This document shows positions 40,154 through 51,099 of a DNA stretch of 64,000 nucleotides, in pieces. The first letter of the stretch is position 1. Every line of letters begins with the position of its first letter. Both the position numbers and the translations under genes were made by a program. This stretch comes from Clarkia xantiana subsp. parviflora. Lineage: Eukaryota > Streptophyta > Magnoliopsida > Myrtales > Onagraceae. A model generated the notes under the pieces. The model was not told where the DNA came from. It saw only the letters and a program-made list of their open reading frames with translations, and ran no database searches. The stretch lies in contig JAPTYO010000017.1 of NCBI GenBank assembly GCA_036873135.1, forward strand, positions 13,082,001 to 13,146,000. The letters run 5' to 3'.

Positions 40154-41857
40154 GTGGAGTTATTGAAGGAGTTCAAGGAGCTGTTTGCCTGGTCCCCCAG
40201 CGATATGCCAGGAATCAGCCCCGATGTGATCGTACACGAGCTGAAGATAGACCCCGCGATCAAGCCTATCACACAGAAAAGGCGTCCGATGGGCACGGAT
40301 AAGAAGATCGCGATCCAGCAGGAAGTGGGCAGGTTGCTCGACGCCGGGTTCATTAAGGAGCTCCGATTCCAGACTTGGGTGGCCAACCCAGTGCTGGTAA
40401 AGAAGACCAACGGGAAATGGCGAATGTGCGTGGACTTCCGCGACTTGAACAAGGCTTGTCCAAAGGATTGCTATCCACTCCCGAGGATTGACCAGCTGGT
40501 GGATGCCACATCGGGACATGAGCTGTTAAGTTTCATGGATGCGTATTCAGGCTACAACCAGATCAAGATGGCCAAGGAAGACGCCCCCCACACAGCGTTC
40601 TACGCAGACAGTGACATCTATCACTACGATGTCATGCCTTTCGGGTTGATCAATGCCGGGGCAACCTTCCAGCGGATGGTGAATAAGCTGTTTGGAGATA
40701 TGCTGGGAGAAACCATGGAAGCTTACGTGGATGATATGCTGGTGAAGTCCCGACAAGCCGAGGATCACGTGCACAACCTTACCATGGCGTTTGAGCGGAT
40801 GAGGCTCCATCAAGTTCGCTTGAACCCGATGAAATGCGCCTTCGGAGTCCACTCAGGGAAGTTTTTGGGCTTCATGGTGAGCCAAAGAGGAATTGAAGTG
40901 AACCCTGAGAAGCTGAGGGCAATCGAGGAGATGCAGTCTCCGATAAACCATCGGGAGGTGCAAGTACTGAATGGCCGACTAGCTGCAATGAACCGCTTCT
41001 TGTCCAAAGCCAGCGACCGATCAATGCCGTTTTTTGAAGTCTTGAGGGCCAACAAAAAATTCGAATGGACCGCCAAATGTGAAGAGGCGTTCCAAGCACT
41101 CAAGCAGCACCTTCGCACACTCCCGCCGCTGGCGAAACCGGTTCCAGGCGAGCCGCTCATCCTTTATTTGGCTGTTTCTGAATTTGCCATTAGCTCTGTG
41201 TTAGTAAAGATTGTCGAGGGTAATCAAGTCCCCGTCTATTATGTAAGCAAGGCATTTGCCAAATCTGAATTGAACTACCCCGCCGTTGAGAAGTACCTCT
41301 TTGCGTTGATTATTACTGCTCGGAAGCTAAGGCCATATTTCCACGCACACGAGATCACTGTGCTAACGAACCAGCCTTTGAAGCATTTTTTGAACCGACC
41401 GGATGCGTCGGGGAGATTAGTGAAGTGGGCAGTAGAACTTAGCGAATTTCGCATACACTTCGCTCCGAGGACAGCCATTAAGGGACAGGCATTAGCAGAT
41501 TTCATAGCAGAGTCTACAGCCCCCGATCTGGAAGAAGCGGGCCCTGTAGAGGGGGCAACCATAGAGGTCCCGACAGAAGAAAAACCAGAGAGGGCAGAGC
41601 AATCAGAACAGCCAAACAAGGAAAATACCTGGGAGATGTACACGGATGGCTCCGCGAGTTCAGACGGATCAGGAGCGGGCTTTTTGTTGATACCACCGGG
41701 TGAAGGTGAACCGCTCCGATATGCTTTGGCTTTAACATTCAAGGCCACAAACAACGAAGCGGAGTACGAAGCTCTTATCACGGGCCTAAAAATCGCTAAA
41801 GGCACTGGAATCGATCACTTGAGAGTGAAGTGCGACGCGGCGTTAATCGTGAACTAG
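40154..41857 (+). pseudogene. pol: reverse transcriptase and both RNase H domains (element C)
   Basis: Full reverse transcriptase: FIKELRFQTWVANPVLV, WRMCVDFRDLNKACPKD, PFGLINAGATFQRM and YVDD at 40724-40735. Next comes the decayed first RNase H (LAVSEFAISSVLV in place of the TDAS block) and then the archaeal-type RNase H (YTDGSASSDGSGAGF, NNEAEYEAL, KCDAALIVN). It is closed by an in-frame TAG at 41855-41857 where B has CAA (Gln). No frameshift is present. This is the best-preserved reverse transcriptase in the window. Confidence 0.93.
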
Positions 41858-43075
41858 GTTCAAGGGCGATACGAAGCAAGGAGTCCGATAATGAAAAAGT
41901 ATCTGCGAGAGGTACAAGCCCTGAAAGAGAGCTTCAAAAGCTTCGATATCGAGGCTATTCCAAGGGAGGAGAACGTAGAGGCAGACGCCTTGAGCAAATT
42001 TGCCCTGGGGGCACCCTTAGAAGAAAGTCGGAAGGTGCACTTCCTGGAGAAGGTGATCTTATCAAACATCGACCCCACGCAGGTGTGCACCATTGAAGCA
42101 AAATCGGAGGAGGAGCCCACTTGGATGACCCCGATAGTCGCGTATCTGACTACGGGGGCAGTCCCCGAGGACAAGGTAGCAGCAGATAGGATATGTCGGA
42201 TTGCGTCTAATTATGTGATGCTGGACAATCAGCTGTACAAGAAGGGCTGGTTCTCGACTCCGTATCTGAAGTGTGTAGCAGAACCCGACACCAATCGAAT
42301 CCTGAAGGAAATGCATGAGGGGGTCGCGGCTTGTCACGAAGGGGCCCGATCCATTTTGAGGAAGGTGTTGAACTTAGGCTACTATTGGCCCACGATGAAC
42401 AAAGAAGCAACGACGTTGGTCCGATCATGCGACGCGTGCCAGAGGTACGCCCCGAGTATCGTGGCTCCGGCCGCCAACCTGACATCCATCAAGAGCGCTT
42501 GGCCCTTCGCGCAGTGGGGCATCGACTTGGTGGGACCTCTTCCACAAGCACAAGGACAATGTAAGTATTTACTTGCAGCTATCGATTATTTTTCGAAATG
42601 GATAGAGGCGAAGGCGTTGGCCAGAACAACGGGGAACCAGATCGTCAAGTTCCTCCAAACCCACATCGTGTCCAGATACGGGATTCCTAAGGTGGTGATC
42701 AGCGACAATGGCCCACCGTTTAACGGCTCTCAGGTGAGGGAGTATCTGGAAGAATTGAACATTGAGCATCGGACCGCCTCCGTACGCCATGCTCAGACTA
42801 ACGGCCAGGTGGAGTCAGCCAACAAAATCGTGATGGATGGCCTGAAGAAGAGGGTCTACGCCTTGAAGGGTAAGTGGCTGAATGAACTGGAAAATGTACT
42901 TTGGGCTGTTAGAACGACACCCAAACGATCAACAGGGGAGACTCCGTTTGGCCTCGTTTATGGCACGGAAGCTGTCGCACCTGTGGAGGTAGCTGTGGCG
43001 TCCCATCGGATGAGATATTACGAGCCCCTAACGAACGACGAAGTAAGACGTCTGGACTTGGACTTACTCGAATAG
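41858..43075 (+). pseudogene. pol: RNase H end and integrase (element C)
   Basis: It continues in the same frame: EENVEADALSKF (end of the second RNase H), the HHCC module (HEGVAACHEGARS, CDACQRYAPS), and an integrase core with GIDLVGPLP, ISDNGPPFNG and NGQVESANKIV. It goes on through VRTTPKRSTGETPFGLVYGTEAV, the part missing in B. An in-frame TAG at 43073-43075 replaces a Glu codon. Confidence 0.92.
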
Positions 43076-43357
43076 AAGAGGCGGGAAGCCGATGAAGTCC
43101 AAGCTCGAATGCGTTTAGCAACGGCCAGGTACTACAACCGGCGAGTGAAGTCCCGACAGTTCTTTGTCGGGGAGCTGGTTTGGCGTCGCAACGAGTTCAC
43201 CCTTTTGGATCGAATCAACAAGATGTCACCAAAATGGGAAGGACCTTATAAGGTCGTGGGGATGCCAGCTCCAAATGCATACAAGTTGGAAGACCTCGAT
43301 GGCAGAACATTAAAGCATTCTTTCAGTGGCGAACACTTGAAGAAACACCATGCTTGA
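43076..43357 (+). pseudogene. pol: integrase C-terminal end (element C)
   Basis: Still in the same frame after the third TAG: ARMRLATARYYNRRVKSRQF, VGELVWRRNEF, the GPY/F-like KWEGPYKVVG and the terminal TLKHSFSGEHLKKHHA, followed by TGA. This end is shared with B. Confidence 0.9.
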
Positions 43358-43362
43358 AGAAA

Positions 43363-44330
43363 GTCGCCTTAAGTGGTTCACGATAAGGTCGCCTTAAGTG
43401 GTGCCCGATAAAGTCGCCTTAAGTGGTGCCCGAAAAAGTCTCCTTAAGTGGTGCCCGATGTAAAATCGCCTTAAGTGGTGTATGCTATTTATCGTTTAAT
43501 TCGATGTAAGCCAATCTTATGCCATCAATAAATAAAGAGGTTGCTTCCAAATAAGAGTTGTCCTTAGATTTATGCTAAGTGTAAAAGTCGCCTTCAGTGG
43601 TGCACGACGAAAGTCGCCTTCAGTGGTGCACGATGAAAGTCGCCTTCAGTGGTGCACAACGAAAGTCGCCTTCAGTGGTGCACGACGGAAGTCGCCTTCA
43701 GTGGTGCACGAGAAAAGTCGCCTTCAGTGGTGCACGATGAAAGTCGCCTTCAGTGGTGCATGATGAAAGTCGCCTTCAGTGGTGCCCGAGAAAAGTCGCC
43801 TTCAGTGGTGCACGATGAAAGTCGCCTTCAGTGGTGCACGATGAAAGTCGCCTTCAGTGGTGCCCGAGAAAAGTCGCCTTGGGTGGTGCACGATGAAAGT
43901 CGCCTTCAGTGGTGCACGAGAAAAGTCGCCTTCAGTGGTGCACGATGAAAGTCGCCTTCAGTGGTGCACGATGAAAGTCGCCTTCAGTGGTGCCCGAGAA
44001 AAGTCGCCTTCAGTGGTGCACGATGAAAGTCGCCTTCAGTGGTGCACGATGAAAGTCTCCTTCAGTGGTGCCCGAGAAAAGTTGCCTTGGGTGGTGCACG
44101 ATGAAAGTCGCCTTCAGTGGTGCACGAGAAAAGTCGCCTTCAGTGGTGCACGATGAAAGTCGCCTTCAGTGGTGCACGATGAAAGTCGCCTTCAGTGGTG
44201 CCCGAGAAAAGTCGCCTTCAGTGGTGCACGATGAAAGTCGCCTTCAGTGGTGCACGATGAAAGTCGCCTTCAGTGGTGCCCGAGAAAAGTCGCCTTGGGT
44301 GGTGCACAATACTTAGATTTATTCTAAGTA
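43363..44330 (+). repeat. 26-bp minisatellite of C
   Basis: About 30 or more copies of a 26-bp unit, GTCGCCTTCAGTGGTGCACG plus ATGAAA or AGAAAA (unit starts 43587, 43613 and so on). The first units near 43363-43480 carry CCTTAAGTGGTG instead. The long frames it creates (MVHDESRLQWCT repeats) are by-products. Confidence 0.95.
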
Positions 44331-44632
44331 TCCAAAAGTCGTCTTAAGTGATGCGCGGGACTAAGTCGCCTTGAGTGGTGCGCGATCTTTAGATTTATTC
44401 TAAGTATCAAAAAATCGCCTTAAGTGGTGCACGATATTAAGTCGCCTTGAGTGGCGCGCGATCCTTAGATTTATTCTAAGTATCAAAAAGTCGCCTTAAG
44501 TGGTGCACGATATTAAGTCTCCTTGAATGGTGCACGATCCTTAGATTTATTCTAAGTATCAAAAAGTCGCCTTAAGTGGTGCACGATATTAAGTCGCCTT
44601 GAGTGGTGCGCAATCCTTAGATTTATTCTAAG
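44331..44632 (+). repeat. 76-bp higher-order repeat of C, left part
   Basis: A 76-bp unit combines CCTTAGATTTATTCTAAGTA with two GTCGCCTTAAGTGGTGC copies (unit starts 44463, 44539, 44615). The array breaks off inside a unit at about 44632 and resumes at 56696. Confidence 0.93.
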
Positions 44633-44912
44633 TGCGTATATCCGGTTCAGGGTGCACTCTTTATGGCGAATGTCCTCTGTCTAGTCGGCATTCCCATATT
44701 ACGAACGCCATCAGGGTTCGTTTAATACGGCGGAAGTTCTCTGTTTAGACAACGACCCCACTCTATAACAAGTGCGTATATCCGGTTCAGGGTGCACTCT
44801 ATATGGTGAATGTCCTCTGTCTAGTCGGCATTCCCATATTACGAACGCCATCAGGGTTCGTTTTATACGGCAAAAGTCCTCTAGTTAAGATGACAATTCC
44901 GTACTACAGGTT
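44633..44912 (+). repeat. 140-bp tandem duplication in E
   Basis: AGTGCGTATATCCGGTTCAG starts at 44631 and again at 44771; both copies continue through CTAGTCGGCATTCCCATATT. Confidence 0.9.
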
Positions 44913-45196
44913 TTCAAACCGTGTTGCATGGTTCCTGGACGCAGAAAGCATGCATCACAATTCATATTCTCAAAAAAGTGTTACGTGGTCCCTGGACGCA
45001 GGAATCATGTATCACAAATATTTTTTCAAACATTTTACCAAATATTTTATCAAATATTTTATGTATCAGGCACCTTTCCAAAAATTCTATCAAACACGGT
45101 TTTTTGGATGTATCACATTCAATGCCAAAACATTTTCTCAAATATTTTATCAACAAGCTTTTTAGAGTTCACAAAATGCTTCTTCAAAAACAAAAA

Positions 45197-45735
45197 TGTT
45201 TTTACGTATGCTTCCCCAACGCGGGTTGATACACGCTGGCAGGTGCGCTCCCTGTTTAAAACTCATAAAATCTACAAGTCGAGTCTTGTACAACGTCGCC
45301 TTAGAGTGGAACTAAGAGACGGTATAAACTAGTATCTTGCTTAGCCAAGATAAAAACTCTCAAATAATGTTTTTACGTATGCTTCCCCAACGCGGGTTGA
45401 TACACGCTGGCAGGTGCGCTCCCTGTTTAAAACTCATAAAATCTACAAGTCGAGTCTTGTACAACGTCGCCTTAGAGTGGAACTAAGAGACGGTATAAAC
45501 TAGTATCTTGCTTAGCCAAGATAAAAACTCTCAAATAATGTTTTTACGTATGCTTCCCCAACGCGGGTTGATACACGCTGGCAGGTGCGCTCCCTGTTTA
45601 AAACTCATAAAATTTACAAGTCGAGTCTTGTACAACGTCGCCTTAGAGTGGAACTAAGAGACGGTATAAACTAGTATCTTGCTTTGCGTATGCTTCCCCA
45701 ACGCGGGTTGATACACGCTGGAAGATTGCAACACC
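45197..45735 (+). repeat. 171-bp tandem repeat in E
   Basis: Three nearly identical copies beginning TGTTTTTACGTATGCTTCCC at 45197, 45368 and 45539, plus a partial fourth at about 45686. Near identity suggests recent amplification. Confidence 0.93.
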
Positions 45736-46244
45736 TATAGCGGCAAGCTATTCAGGAAAGAAGGGCAATATGCATAATGCATCAGGCAGGCAATCAGGAG
45801 AACATCTCAACTTATCAATCAGGAAGTGGCTATCAGTCACGACCGCAGGGACTATGTCTACGTTACTAGTCATCCGCATTCAATAAACACATTCAAAGCA
45901 AACAAGTCGGAAGCAACAACTAAGGAACAACTACAACAAGTCTTCAAGCATGGAAGCCGGGGGGCAAACAGACTCAGAAATGAGTTCAACATATCCAAAA
46001 GACGGCAAAGATTAAAAAATGCCATCATCTCTAACATGACTCGGCGGGACAAGCAGAAGTTGCCGCCGTTTTCTCCAAGCAAAATCTACAATGCGCAGGT
46101 CGCAACATCCTATGCTCTATCCATGCCATGCATTGGAGTCTAGTCAAGAGGGGCGATCACAGTACTCAACAATGTCCAGGTGACGAAATGTCATGCAAAG
46201 CAAAAGCATAAACAAAGAATTATCAACAAACACTTACCTCAGTA

Positions 46245-46410
46245 GGAGTAACGCTCCTCCTTGGGCCAGTCCCTCGACCGGGGGGCAGAAGACGCCACCA
46301 CACAACCCTCAACTCTATTTGTCCTATCACAAGAAGGATTTAGCACGGTCATGCTCAGCATAAAGAACCAAGAATCGCTCGAGGAACACGCCCCTGCGTC
46401 GGATCTTTCG
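46245..46410 (-). other. antisense block of E matching D
   Basis: On the minus strand, DAGACSSSD to SAPRSRDWPKEER in frame, then TGA and GAGGTAAGTG (about 46233-46245). It aligns without gaps to 23090-23260 of D. Function unknown. Confidence 0.35.
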
Positions 46411-46629
46411 AAAATTATGCCAAGAAGAGAAACTGCAAGCCAACGATATCCTGGAAAGTGCTATCAACAATCCAGTCAGTGTGCAAACACGCACCAATAC
46501 TTGTTCAAGCACTTATGCAACAAACGCTTCATACAAGACTTATTAGTCTTCGTGCAACAAGTAACAAGCATCGAGCAAGGGGAGCAACCTCTTCAACACG
46601 CCAATGCGCGTGTCAAAGTTAACGCGCAT

Positions 46630-47850
46630 ATAATGTTTCCATGTACGTACATACATGTCGACAAGGATGCACGTCGACGAGGAGAAAATATTTTCTAAGT
46701 ATTTCCATGTACGTACATACATGTCGACAAGGATGCACGTCGACAAGGAGAAAATATTTTCTAAGTATTTCCATGTACGTACATACATGTCGACAAGGAT
46801 ACACGTCGACCAGGAGAAAATATTTTCTAAGTGTTTCCATGTACGTACATACATGTCGACGAGGATGCACGTCGACAAGGTTGCATGTCAACAAGGAGAA
46901 AATGTTTTCTAAGTGTTTCCATGTACGTACATACATGTCGACGAGGATGCACGTCGACGAGGAGAAAAAAATTTCTAAGTGTTTCCATGTACGTACATAC
47001 ATGTCGACGAGGATGCACGTCGACAAGGAGAAAATATTTTCTAAGTATTTCCATGTACGTACATACATGTTGACAAGGATACACGTCGACGAGGAGAAAA
47101 TATTTTCTAAGTGTTTCCATGTACGTACATACATGTCGACGAGGATGCACGTCGACAAGGTTGCATGTCAACAAAGAGAAAATGTTTTCTAAGTGTTTCC
47201 ATGTACGTACATACATGTCGACGAGGATGCACGTCGACGAGGAGAAAATATTTTCTAAGTGCTTCCATGTACGTACATACATGTCGACAAGGATGCACGT
47301 CGACGAGGAGAAAATATTTTCTAAGTGTTTCCATGTACGTACATACATGTCGACAAGGATACACGTCGACGAGGAGAAAATATTTTCTAAGTGTTTCCAT
47401 GTACGTACATACATGTCGACGAGGATGCACGTCGACAAGGTTGCATGTCAACAAAGAGAAAATGTTTTCTAAGTGTTTCCATGTACGTACATACATGTCG
47501 ACAAGGATGCACGTCGACAAGGAGAAAATATTTTCTAAGTATTTCCATGTACGTACATACATGTCGACAAGGATGCACGTCGACGAGGAGAAAATATTTT
47601 CTAAGTATTTCCATGTACGTACATACATGTCGAAAATGATGCACGTCGAGGAGGAGAAAATATTTTCTAAGTATTTCCATGTACGTACATACATGTCGAC
47701 AAGGATGCACGTCAACAAGGAGAAAATATTTTCTAAGTGTTTCCATGTACATACATACATGTCGACGAGGATGCATGTCGACAAGAGGAGAATATTTTCT
47801 AAGTATTTCTATGAACGCACGTACATGTCAACAAAGATGGATTGCATACA
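46630..47850. repeat. 66-bp satellite array of E
   Basis: About 17-18 copies of the unit CATGTACGTACATACATG, TCGACAAGGATGCACGTCGAC and GAGAAAATATTTTCTAAG. Three units carry an extra 18 bp (GACAAGGTTGCATGTCAA). The unit is 22 codons long and open on both strands, which creates spurious long frames. Confidence 0.95.
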
Positions 47851-48589
47851 ACGAGTAGCTATGTCCCCTAAGCACACCTACGACGCTCATCGACAAGGCT
47901 CATACGACGACATCTATGGTAACAAATATTAGATATCGTTTAAATATTTTCTAAGTGTTTTAGCATATTTGCAGGCGATAACCAACAGTCTATACCTGAC
48001 ACTCATTATCGACGCGCGTATCAACATCGACGCGCATATCAACGTCAACGCGCGTATCAACATCAACGCGCGTATCAACATCAACACACGTGACCAAGTT
48101 CCACGCACAAAGTAAAGTTGGTACGCACCAAGGAAGGGACTAACATCCTAAGGGGCTATCATGCAAACGGGGGATTAACGCGACGAACCGTAAGAATCGA
48201 ACGTGGCAACGCTTAAGGAAATATTTTCTCTAAGGCATCAAGACGACAAGTGACTATGCCTAAAGTTACTGGACAACCCCCGACAACCAAAAACCCGCCA
48301 AGAAGGAAAATCATGCATACCGACCAAAAACTCCTACACAAGGACACGGGGGCACAATGTCCGAACGGGGAATTCTACCTCAACTACCCACGGGAGTGAA
48401 AATCGTCTAAGTTATGAACTAACGGCGATAGTAACGGCAATCAATCAGCGATTATTTGATATACAAGCATCAACAAGCAGTTCCATACATCAACAACGAA
48501 AAATAGCTCAAACGAACAACAATCCGGCGACATCCAAAGTCAAGTCGAAGCTATCTTTTAAAATTGGGTTTCCAAACTACCTCAAAACG

Positions 48590-48880
48590 TGACGAAAGGT
48601 ATTCCAATGGACTCCCCTCGTCGAGACGATTCCGGGAAGGTGTGGACCGAAACGAGGCGAGCCCGGGAAGGCGGCGCGTGGGCCACACGCTCCGGTGAAG
48701 CCACTCCACTCGCGGCGGCGCGTGAAGGCGCGTGGGAGGTCTTCTGGCGGCTCCGAAGGCGGCGCTGGAATCCTTGCGACGAGCCGAGTCGAATGGTGAT
48801 GTCAACTTCCAAAAACAAGCCAAAAATCAGACTCGACACTGTCAAAACGTATCTAAGCCCCCCGACGGCGAAGGAACTTT
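48590..48880. other. GC-rich island in E
   Basis: An abruptly GC-rich stretch (GGCGGCGCGTGGGCC, GCGGCGGCGCGTG) within AT-rich sequence. Frames are open on both strands (48589-48882 plus, 48582-48845 minus) with no known motif. It could be a captured host 5' region. Confidence 0.3.
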
Positions 48881-49500
48881 GAACACAAAAGCAATTTCGG
48901 GAAAGGGTGAGTGAACTACCTGCAAAGGGAGTGGAATGGTGAACTCCTAGGGTGCTGGAAGGATAAATGGGGATGTGTGTATTTACTAATCCCTAAGAAG
49001 ATGCTTTGTGGATAAGGATCAAAGGATTAGTTCACCTACACACAAGACTAAACCCCTACGGTATACTCTATTCTCTCCTCTTAAGATATCTACTCTCGTA
49101 CGTATCTTGACATCATTCGCACGTCACGGTCGCATGATTCATGATTTGGAAATCACTTAGTCATTTTAGAAACATATGATTTCTATTTTCTTGCATTACG
49201 TAATTACGATCTTGCCACGTCCATTATTCATGCATACATGTTGATAGACGCATTCTCGCATAAGTGCATTACTGTTTGCTCGTGTCCCCGACGATGATCA
49301 TATTCGCACATATACATTTCCTATTGCACTAACCATGATAACAGGAAATAAAAACATTCGGCCGGAAAGCCAAGCGACGGACGAAATCAAGATTCCTACG
49401 TCCGACCGACGATCAAAATTGAAAGGTTAGCGTCAGACTCAAATTGGACAAATATCCTAACTTAAAATAGAGTCAAGAAAGGTTCTAAACCGTTACTTGA

Positions 49501-49512
49501 CTCGGGGGCAAG
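49501..49512 (+). other. polypurine tract of E
   Basis: CTCGGGGGCAAG directly before the LTR start TGATGGATAAATG. Confidence 0.78.
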
Positions 49513-50150
49513 TGATGGATAAATGTCAAATTCGGGTTCGTATTTACGCTTCGGGCCTTGCAAACACGTCAAAAATTACATCTCGTCTCGAAAAGCGTCT
49601 CCCAAGGGGTCAAAACGGTCCGGAAACGCATTTACGCGTGACCAGACCGGACATACGGATTGCGGTGCAATCCGGACCGGATTGCTTGCAATCCAGACCT
49701 CCGGATTGCGCAATCCGGGGGTCCGGATCGCACGGCTATCCGAACCTCGCCGAATTGCCCAATTTCGACGAGGTCCTGGTTGCGCCACGGGTATTGTGCG
49801 ATTGCCGTATCCGCGATTACCGTGTCCGCGATCGCCGTTACGTGTAGAGAAGTCAAGTTCGCGCATTACCAATATGGACGACGGTTCCCGCTTGTTTTCT
49901 TGAACCGTCGTCAAACCGCTTTAAAACCGGGTCCGGTCTCAAGGAAGCCTATAAATAGGAGACCTTGGCCACCCATTTTCATTCATTCTCTCATTTGCCC
50001 AACTTTGGTATTTTGAGCTCTGACTTCTCTCTAGAAATCTCTCTCTCTAGAAATTACCTTTTTGCCACTATAGTGACTTAGGCATCGGAGAGGGCTCCGC
50101 TAGCACCACCCCCCCTCTCCGTGCTAGCATTGGTCCTTTGTGCAGGATCC
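49513..50150 (+). repeat. 3' LTR of E (right end tentative)
   Basis: It starts TGATGGATAAATGTC. U3 holds three palindromes of GGATTGC/GCAATCC (49657-49673, 49679-49694, 49703-49716). TATAAATA lies at 49950-49957. Then ATCGGAGAGGG, a perfect 8-bp stem GCTAGCAC (50099-50106) / GTGCTAGC (50121-50128) and GTGCAGGAT. After that come three GCCGGGTCACAACCTT repeats, so the end is unclear. Confidence 0.75.
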
Positions 50151-50721
50151 GACGCTTGAGACACAGCCTTGCCGGGTCACAACCTTGCCGGGTCACAACC
50201 TTGCCGGGTCGCAACCTTTCCGAGACTCAGACCTCATGTGGGAACAAGTCCGAACACTCGTCAGTGGCCCAACCTCCTCCTGTCAGAAGGGTTACGGCCC
50301 GCACAATTACACAAACCGACGCGTCCTCGTGACCTCGTTCGTCCCGGACGCAACACCGGCCAAACTCCACCGACCTCGTACACTTTCCTTAACCAAACCA
50401 CAGTGTCTGCCAACCATGAAGGCGTATCAAGTTTGAAATTATCTGCATCCCCACCTGCCGTTATGGAGAATGATGGTGCATGAGATCCAGAAAGGAAGAA
50501 TCGAAGACCCTAGGAAGAAGGGAAGGCTTGATAACTCGTCGCCCAAATATGCAACAACCATTGCACTCTACCCAACAAGATACCCACAATCCGTGAATCA
50601 TACATCCCATTCCCAGCTAGCAGCTCCACAATATTAAGGCGCGCAGCCATCTGTAACGACCGGACAAGGGAATCGGGCTGAAAAGAGACATCGAGAGCCA
50701 AGGAAATTCACAAATTTACCA

Positions 50722-50907
50722 ATGTCGTTGGTAGAGTTGTACCGACAAGCATTCTGTCAAAAACTCATCGGCCTCGAGGTTTTGAAGTCAGATTCCAAAG
50801 TAGCCAGGAATGAGCCCCACTCAACGTGTGAATTTTATATGGGGGCGGAAGGTCATGCAACAGAGGACTGCATGCATCTGGAGCATAAAATTCAAGACCT
50901 TTATTGA
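50722..50907 (+). pseudogene. gag: gag zinc-knuckle scrap
   Basis: MSLVELYRQAFCQK is followed by CEFYMGAEGHATEDCMHLEHKIQDL, a C-H-C arrangement typical of Tat/Ogre-type Gag; the second position of the usual C-H pair is Tyr. A stop follows at 50905. It is 61 codons with nothing recognisable on either side, so it is a relic of an element inserted next to E. Confidence 0.6.
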
Positions 50908-51099
50908 CCACAAACTCTTGGTATTCAAACCGGTTCCATCATCGAATGTCAACTAGCTGCCTGCTCATGACACCGGGTCTTCTCGAAGATGCGTTATTTC
51001 AGCCGCTCGGCCACTCGACAATGAGAGAATTACTGAGATAATAATGTACTCCTTGCGCGGCAAGATCATGAGCCACGCAAAGAAAAGAGGGATATTGTC

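Larger units (their letters stand above)
44633..50150 (+). mobile_element. 5'-truncated D-like element E
   Basis: It shares with D the 66-bp satellite, the CGCCTTAGAGTGGAACTAAG segments, the antisense block, the sequence before the polypurine tract and the LTR design. The 5' LTR, primer site and gag are missing. The 3' LTR (from 49513) is diverged from D but has the same order of motifs. Confidence 0.82.

Noticed and set aside
43572..44316. Repeated MVHDESRLQWCT-type frames
   Set aside because: They are translation of the 26-bp minisatellite; three units make 26 codons, so frames stay open by arithmetic.
43363..44630. CRISPR-like array
   Set aside because: Units are head-to-tail without unique spacers, in a plant retrotransposon. 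It is a minisatellite.
46543..47932. Long frames on both strands (up to 273 codons) in the 66-bp array
   Set aside because: They follow from a stop-free unit of 66 bp (22 codons). The peptides are pure repeats on either strand.
49497..50016. Several overlapping frames in the E LTR
   Set aside because: They lie in U3 palindromes and promoter sequence and have no shared counterpart in D or H.
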